Assembly: GCA_012295275.1 (NCBI GenBank)
Contig: CM022676.1
Span: 18,414,985-18,424,984 of the forward strand
Origin: Chrysomallon squamiferum
Taxonomy: Eukaryota > Mollusca > Gastropoda > Neomphalida > Peltospiridae
Length of the DNA: 10,000 nucleotides
Direction: 5' to 3'
Of this stretch, positions 7,167 to 10,000 are shown one piece after another (position 1 is the first letter of the stretch; every line of letters begins with the position of its first letter). The notes under the pieces were generated by a model. It was not told the DNA's origin. It did no database searches and saw only the letters and a list, made by a program, of their open reading frames with translations. Made by a program: the position numbers and the translations under genes.

Positions 7167-7502
7167 CAACAAGAATAATAACAGCAAAAGTAACAACAAC
7201 AACAACAACAACAACGACAACGACAACAACACTAATAATAAACGGTAGCTCATTCTGTACAGACGTTCTGTATCAATCAGATATTACAAGAAAGACAACA
7301 TAGCTGTGACATCTACTACATGCTACACACACCACGTGCAGAATCACAACAGCAACATCATTTTGGCGTTGTCGTTGCAGAAAACAACACACGGACGATC
7401 GTCGTAGTGGTGATTTTGTTGGGATCGATATTTCTTGTTGCCTCAATGAGTGTTTATGTCATCAGACTGAAATACAAAAGAAGACGCAAAGGTGTGGAAT
7501 AA
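1852..7502 (+). CDS. Gene B: two-Ig-domain type I transmembrane receptor (four exons)
   Basis: Predicted join of 1852-1909, 3637-4023, 5846-6211 and 7381-7502, 933 nt in all, encoding 310 residues. The order is signal peptide (1 to about 19), Ig1 (about 20-148), Ig2 (149-270), transmembrane helix (about 277-298) and a 12-residue tail. All three introns are phase 1 with GT/AG ends, and the frame runs open through every junction, which is strong internal support. Ig1 resembles the IgSF domain of gastropod FREP/VIgL proteins, but no fibrinogen or C-type lectin exon follows, so this is a membrane-anchored relative at most. A role in cell-surface recognition or adhesion is inferred from architecture. 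Gene A lies upstream in the same direction. Alternative ends are possible: reading into intron 3, or a further tail exon near 7815. Confidence 0.72.
1910..3492 (+). other. Gene B intron 1 (left part)
   Basis: AT-rich intron containing a CRE (1964-1971), a (TTTA)n run (2159-2203) with an adjoining A-rich tract (to about 2234), a (TTA)n run (2364-2411) and a (TTA)n run (3279-3315). The stretch 2415-3275 is free of simple repeats. I could find no exon, RNA gene or mobile-element terminus in it. Confidence 0.5.
3493..3604 (+). repeat. (CT)n/(TGTC)n microsatellite upstream of the Ig1 exon
   Basis: A pure TC run of about 70 bases is followed by six TGTC-type tetramers (about 3563-3588) and more CT, ending about 32 bases before the Ig1 acceptor at 3636. 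It acts in effect as a hugely extended pyrimidine tract on the sense strand. It shares sequence and orientation with the tract after the exon. Confidence 0.9.
3637..4023 (+). CDS. Gene B exon 2: V/I-set-like Ig domain (FREP/VIgL-like)
   Basis: The acceptor TTTCTTTCTCAG|ATATAT and donor GTGGAAG|GTGAGT bound a symmetrical phase 1-1 exon of 387 nt. It holds the B-strand cysteine (TIVSCRFF), an LSRR segment, and an F-strand signature SDEGEFQCSAIY, matching the canonical D-x-G-x-Y/F-x-C of Ig V/I sets. Two further cysteines (EVCDY and IICSD) could form an extra disulphide. Sequons NRT and NIS suggest N-glycosylation. The LSR segment, the long middle region and the G-x-Y/F-x-C ending are features I associate with IgSF domains of gastropod FREPs; this is recalled family knowledge and unconfirmed by any search. 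The exon is AT-rich (about 36% GC), unlike the Ig2 exon. Confidence 0.85.
4079..4168 (+). repeat. (CT)45 microsatellite downstream of the Ig1 exon, with adjoining (CA)n
   Basis: A pure run of about 45 CT dinucleotides begins 55 bases after the Ig1 donor. It is followed by CTGTCTCTC and then a (CA)n run with a CGCG interruption at about 4185-4221. It has the same orientation as the tract before the exon, so the two form long direct repeats around Ig1. Confidence 0.92.
4598..4719 (+). pseudogene. Possible decayed CCP- or Ig-like exon
   Basis: A pyrimidine-rich stretch ending in CCGTTCAG looks like an acceptor and TTTTTCAG|GTAGGT looks like a donor. Between them one frame reads DDVYYSCSGFKSGLRIV, close to the cysteine-2 region of a sushi module (compare VNYSCALGF in gene A) or an Ig B strand. 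The exon would be 122 nt, not a multiple of three, and a stop lies at the donor in that frame, so it does not fit the phase-1 gene. It may be a fossil exon fragment or a chance resemblance. Confidence 0.22.
4976..4988 (+). promoter_or_regulatory. CTCF-like core motif
   Basis: CCAGCAGGGGGCG matches the conserved bilaterian CTCF core exactly at the informative positions (CCA-x-x-AGGGGGCG). It stands out in an AT-rich intron. Binding cannot be known from sequence. Confidence 0.35.
5638..5680 (+). repeat. (TG)n microsatellite
   Basis: GTGTGTGTATGTG-type run in the right part of gene B intron 2, with two TATG interruptions. The following 165 bases lead to the Ig2 acceptor, which has a weak, TG-rich tract (ATGTTGTTGTAG). 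Confidence 0.9.
5846..6211 (+). CDS. Gene B exon 3: cysteine-rich C2-like Ig domain
   Basis: The acceptor TGTTGTTGTAG|CTGCGCC and donor GTCAACA|GTGAGT bound another phase 1-1 exon (366 nt). The domain shows the B-strand cysteine in WFSCTGNVG, then PPGWFWWFS with the core tryptophan, and the F-strand cysteine in VMKCVAY. Extra cysteines lie in HNCTY, LDC and KRC; the last two, near the end (CLMSKRC), are close enough to pair. Sequons NVT and NCT are present. The pattern C-x-G-x-x-G-x-PPG with an internal NC(S/T)Y fits C2/CD80-like Ig domains I recall from molluscan membrane proteins; this was not tested by search. The exon is about 56% GC and CpG-rich, unlike its neighbours, and so also carries long spurious frames on both strands. 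Confidence 0.85.
6211..6985 (+). repeat. Minisatellite of about 33-bp units copying the gene B exon 3 splice donor
   Basis: About 22 units each start AGTGAGT or AGTGAGC. Type A units (33-34 bp) continue AAATAGCAGTCACGTT and end GTGAAATC; type B units (33 bp) continue AAAGCAAAACAAAGTC and end ATGTCAAC. The order is AAB four times (6211-6609), then AB twice (6610-6743), then A plus a degenerate stretch (6744-6832), and finally A-B-A-B with a partial A to about 6985. The first unit starts on the last base of the Ig2 exon, and B units end in GTCAAC, the bases that close the exon, so each A-A-B or A-B period re-creates the junction GTCAACA|GTGAGTAAATAGCAG. One period is about 67 or 100 bp. Confidence 0.95.
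6986..7380 (+). other. Gene B intron 3 (right part)
   Basis: AT-rich intron sequence with a trinucleotide tract (TAA then AAC, about 7127-7240). It ends in TTGGCGTTGTCGTTGCAG, the acceptor of the transmembrane exon. Nothing else was recognised. Confidence 0.5.
7127..7240 (+). repeat. (TAA)n/(AAC)n trinucleotide tract
   Basis: About 13 TAA repeats pass into imperfect AAC repeats with ACG variants. This is a compound microsatellite. Confidence 0.9.
7381..7502 (+). CDS. Gene B exon 4: transmembrane helix and short basic tail
   Basis: The acceptor GTCGTTGCAG|AAAACA joins in frame (A from exon 3 plus AA gives Lys). A juxtamembrane sequon NNT is followed by a hydrophobic helix of about 22 residues (IVVVVILLGSIFLVASMSVY, then VI) and a tail of 12 residues rich in Lys/Arg (KYKRRRKG) to TAA at 7500-7502. 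The basic cluster after the helix fits the positive-inside rule for a type I protein. The tail has no tyrosine signalling motif. A phase-1 donor-like AAAG|GTGTGG at 7491/7492 could splice out the last three codons to a downstream exon (see 7815-7849). Confidence 0.82.
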
Positions 7503-7569
7503 ATTAGAATTTTAGTACATGACACAGACTCGCTTCTCTCAGCCAAACTCTTTTAATAGGCGCAGGTTA

Positions 7570-7575
7570 AATAAA
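7570..7575 (+). terminator. Polyadenylation signal AATAAA, gene B proximal
   Basis: First canonical AATAAA, 68 bases after the gene B stop. Further copies lie at 7765-7770 and 7957-7962, giving possible longer 3' ends. Confidence 0.5.
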
Positions 7576-7695
7576 TGAATGAGTGAATGAATGAATGAAT
7601 GAGTGAACGAATGAGTGAATGAGTGAGTGAATGAGTGAATGAATGAGTGAATGAATGAGTGAACGAACGAACGAACTAACGAGTGATTGAATAAG
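7571..7695 (+). repeat. (GAAT)n/(GAGT)n tetranucleotide tract
   Basis: TGAATGAATGAGTGAACGAA-type variants run for over 100 bases directly after the first AATAAA of gene B. Units vary by single bases (GAAT, GAGT, GAAC), indicating an old, drifting microsatellite. Confidence 0.88.
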
Positions 7696-7777
7696 AAGCT
7701 GATGCGCATTTTGTTAATTTATCACATAATTATATATTAAAAGTTTTTTTTTTTTTATCGACCTAATAAAATATTAT

Positions 7778-7810
7778 CTATTTATTTATTTATTTATTTA
7801 TTTATTTATT
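7778..7810 (+). repeat. (TTTA)n microsatellite
   Basis: About eight TTTA units, directly before the acceptor-like TTTCAG at 7809-7814. Confidence 0.9.
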
Positions 7811-7814
7811 TCAG

Positions 7815-7849
7815 GACTTCAGGTTATTGAGCGAGATTCGGACACCTGA
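7815..7849 (+). CDS. Possible alternative last exon of gene B (cytoplasmic tail)
   Basis: A (TTTA)n run (about 7778-7810) ends in TTTCAG, an acceptor-like site. If the donor-like AAAG|GTGTGG in exon 4 is used, the frame joins in phase and adds GLQVIERDSDT before a TGA at 7847-7849, replacing GVE. An AATAAA follows at 7957-7962. Donor and acceptor are both only moderate, and the short open frame could arise by chance. Confidence 0.2.
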
Positions 7850-8129
7850 CTCTTAGGTCACATGATCAAAGTGATTTGTCTTCAAGTTTGTGCAGTTTAG
7901 TAACAGTTTGTTTTTCCAAGCTGGAACAGATAGCTACAGTGACATAACAAAACTTTAATAAAATAATTTTATATGTGTATCAGCGAGTTTTGCAGAACTG
8001 TACAAAAAAAAAAAAAACAAAAAAAAAACAATGGTTGGCAAAACCAGTAGCAACACGATTTCAGTAGGCAGCAGCTATATCAGAACAATATAGATAACAA
8101 ACTGAGTTAGAAATGTAACAAGATATATG

Positions 8130-8174
<45 letters not shown>

Positions 8175-8520
8175 CAACGATTTATTTTTATTTATTTATT
8201 TATTTTCAAATAAATTTAAAAAATGAGATTTTAAAAACTGTAACAATCTGGTTACCTGCGTATGATTTTCGACAATGTATAACAATATCGTTTGGAACAC
8301 TAAGAATATGCTTAGGAAACACTGTTACTGTATAGTTTGGAACATTCTCTCTCTCTGTAATATACACACGCACACGCACACACCCGCACACGCATACACA
8401 CACACACACACAAACAGAAAGCATTAAATATTAAATATATCAGTGCCTGTAAGTAATAATAAAAACCCTACAGGAATCGATTTCCTATACTAGACACTGC
8501 GAAAATATTTTAGATACATA
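7850..8520. other. Region downstream of gene B
   Basis: No gene supported. It holds an A-rich tract (8003-8029), a (TG)n run (8135-8174), a (TTTA)n run (about 8180-8205) and a CA/CG-alternating run (8362-8412). An AATAAA at 7957-7962 may end a longer gene B transcript. Confidence 0.5.
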
Positions 8521-8534
8521 ACAATAAAAAACGT

Positions 8535-8535
<1 letters not shown>

Positions 8536-8616
<81 letters not shown>
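8536..8616 (+). repeat. (CT)40 microsatellite
   Basis: Pure CT dinucleotide run of about 80 bases, the third long CT tract in the window. Confidence 0.95.
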
Positions 8617-8619
<3 letters not shown>

Positions 8620-9035
8620 ATGTGTGTGTTGTATGTTAGTGACTATTTGGCGTATTATTAATTAACGTTTAAAACCTTATTTCAGAACTATCTATCTTAC
8701 TATCCATCCATCTAAATATCTAACTAACTGCCTGCCTACCTACCAACATGTTAGTATGTATAGTTAAGTACAATGCGCGAAAATATAGAAATAAATCTAG
8801 CGATCATATCTTGCTACTTGATAGAGTAATCATACGAGAAAAAACAACAACAACAACAACAACAACAATAATAAAACAATAATAATAATGCTAAAATAGT
8901 TTGACACAAATGAGATGTCTATTGCATTCAAATCAGTCCATTAGCCCGTTAACACATACACTGATAAATTATCTTATTTCTTGAGGGTTTCTGGTTTTAT
9001 TTTTGTATGTTTATTCATATATATGTCTTAGTGCA
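8617..9035. other. Intergenic, microsatellite-interrupted
   Basis: Contains a mixed tetranucleotide run (TATCCATCCATC, then CTAACTAACTGCCTGCC; about 8691-8743) and an (AAC)n/(AAT)n run (8843-8889). No coding or RNA gene was recognised. Confidence 0.45.
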
Positions 9036-9301
9036 CAGGTTTTAAACCTGGAGGTCGCGAGATCGTTCTTGAGCGAGAGTATGCTTTAGCTTTTTTTCAA
9101 CTTGACTTGGAAGAAGGAATAAATAAGAACGTGTAGATTGGTTTGTGACACGTCATAGTGAATATAGATTCCTTTTGTACTGACTTTGATTGATGAAAAT
9201 ATGGTAACCATAGATATTACTGAATCAAAATTTTTAATGTGGGCTATCGGTCATATTGAGTTGCTCATAAGGGGTTGAGATATGAAAAAATTGAAAACCT
9301 G
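9036..9301. mobile_element. Decayed non-autonomous hAT-like DNA element
   Basis: The left end CAGGTTTTAAACCTGG, followed by AGGTCGCGA, resembles the hAT terminal pattern in which CAG...TTCTCAACCTGG is followed by GGTCGCGA. The right end, AAGGGGTTGAGA, then GAAAAAATTGAAAACCTG, resembles the matching hAT 3' end. The outer ends are inverted (CAGGTTTT at left, AAAACCTG at right). The element is 266 bp with no transposase. I see no convincing 8-bp target duplication, so it is old or the ends are misplaced. The left end is also a 15-bp palindrome by itself, an alternative reading. Confidence 0.4.
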
Positions 9302-9309
9302 GTGTTTTA

Positions 9310-9355
9310 GTGTATGTATTTATGTGTGTGTGTGTGTGTATGCGTGTGTGTGCGT

Positions 9356-9431
<76 letters not shown>
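9310..9431 (+). repeat. (TG)n followed by (AG)36 microsatellite
   Basis: An imperfect TG run (about 9310-9353) leads into a pure AG run of about 72 bases from 9359. On the sense strand this is the complement of the CT tracts elsewhere in the window. Confidence 0.95.
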
Positions 9432-9433
<2 letters not shown>

Positions 9434-9783
9434 AAACGGTATACTGAATATCTGTTTATATTTTTCCAGAATAAATTCATTGCGTGATTTCATTAAAATC
9501 TGTCGAGCGCTGATTGTTTTCCAGCTTTGGGGGTGTGGATAGTAAACTACCCATTACTACCACGTGATAAAAGTATTGACATTTGATTGGATATTTATTT
9601 TTATTCTGATTCAATGCATTCAAGGTTTAAGCAAACATGTTTTCCCACGATCTCACATATTTTCGATATCTTAACAAAAAATGTTCTATATATTTTCGTA
9701 AATAAAAACAAAAAAAAAAAAAAAAATAAAAATAAAAATATTGCAATAACTGATCAGTCGTAAACATTTCTTTTCCCATATAT
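9432..9783. other. Intergenic AT-rich sequence
   Basis: No gene, RNA or mobile element supported. It holds an A-rich tract at about 9707-9739. Confidence 0.4.
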
Positions 9784-9805
9784 TTTTATTTATTTATTTA
9801 TTTTT

Positions 9806-9857
<52 letters not shown>

Positions 9858-9858
9858 T
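9784..9858 (+). repeat. (TTTA)n then (TTA)n microsatellite
   Basis: Four TTTA units and a T run are followed by about 16 TTA units. The final 140 bases of the window hold nothing recognisable beyond a CA-rich end. Confidence 0.9.
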
Positions 9859-10000
9859 AGCTCTTTAATCAGATTAACTTAATTTTTTTCCGTAACTAAC
9901 CTTGTAGTTTGATTTATCCAGTATCTATCCTCTATATCCTAGTTACCTGACGACAGTCACACCCACGCATCCACACACACACGCACACTTGAATATAAAC

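Noticed and set aside
9036-9060. Possible tRNA fragment near GGAGGTCGCGAG
   Set aside because: No cloverleaf, acceptor stem or anticodon arm could be built; hAT-like ends explain the words better.
9282-9542. 86-codon frame with Cys-Val and Arg-Glu runs
   Set aside because: Translation of the TG and AG microsatellites.

Overview
This is an animal nuclear genome window, most likely from a mollusc and perhaps a gastropod. The pointers are small exons with GT/AG splice sites, an AT-rich background packed with microsatellites (TTA, TTTA, CT/AG, CA/TG), and secreted or membrane proteins built from sushi and immunoglobulin exons. One Ig domain looks like the IgSF domains of gastropod FREP/VIgL lectins. 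Species cannot be read from the sequence, and no prokaryotic or viral gene is seen.

Two genes lie head to tail on the + strand. Gene A enters from the left edge and only its 3' end is present: one complete sushi (CCP) exon (1-182), a 187-bp intron made largely of microsatellite, and a last exon (370-632) with a transmembrane helix and a cytoplasmic tail. AATAAA overlaps its stop codon. Gene B appears complete in four exons (1852-1909, 3637-4023, 5846-6211, 7381-7502). It predicts a 310-residue type I membrane protein: signal peptide, V/I-set-like Ig domain, cysteine-rich C2-like Ig domain, transmembrane helix and a 12-residue basic tail. This model rests on splice sites, reading frame and phase; no transcript evidence was available.

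Every splice junction in both genes is phase 1, so each internal domain exon can be skipped, duplicated or joined across the two genes without shifting the frame. Intron 3 of gene B is the most unusual stretch. It opens directly into a roughly 775-bp minisatellite whose units copy the authentic exon/intron junction, giving about 21 further near-identical 5' splice sites. Reading into this intron meets a stop after two codons, which would make a secreted two-Ig form. The Ig1 exon is bracketed by two long (CT)n tracts in the same orientation. The Ig2 exon is about 56% GC, against about 36% for Ig1.

The rest is non-coding. There is a degenerate repeat field of roughly 50-bp spacing downstream of gene A, a candidate promoter with a palindromic CRE and a short upstream ORF, a microsatellite-free block in intron 2 with a possible decayed exon and a CTCF-like motif, and 2.5 kb of repeat-rich sequence to the right of gene B with one decayed hAT-like element (about 9036-9301). 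Together the genes suggest part of a cluster of membrane adhesion or recognition receptors, possibly immune. That role is inferred from domain content only.
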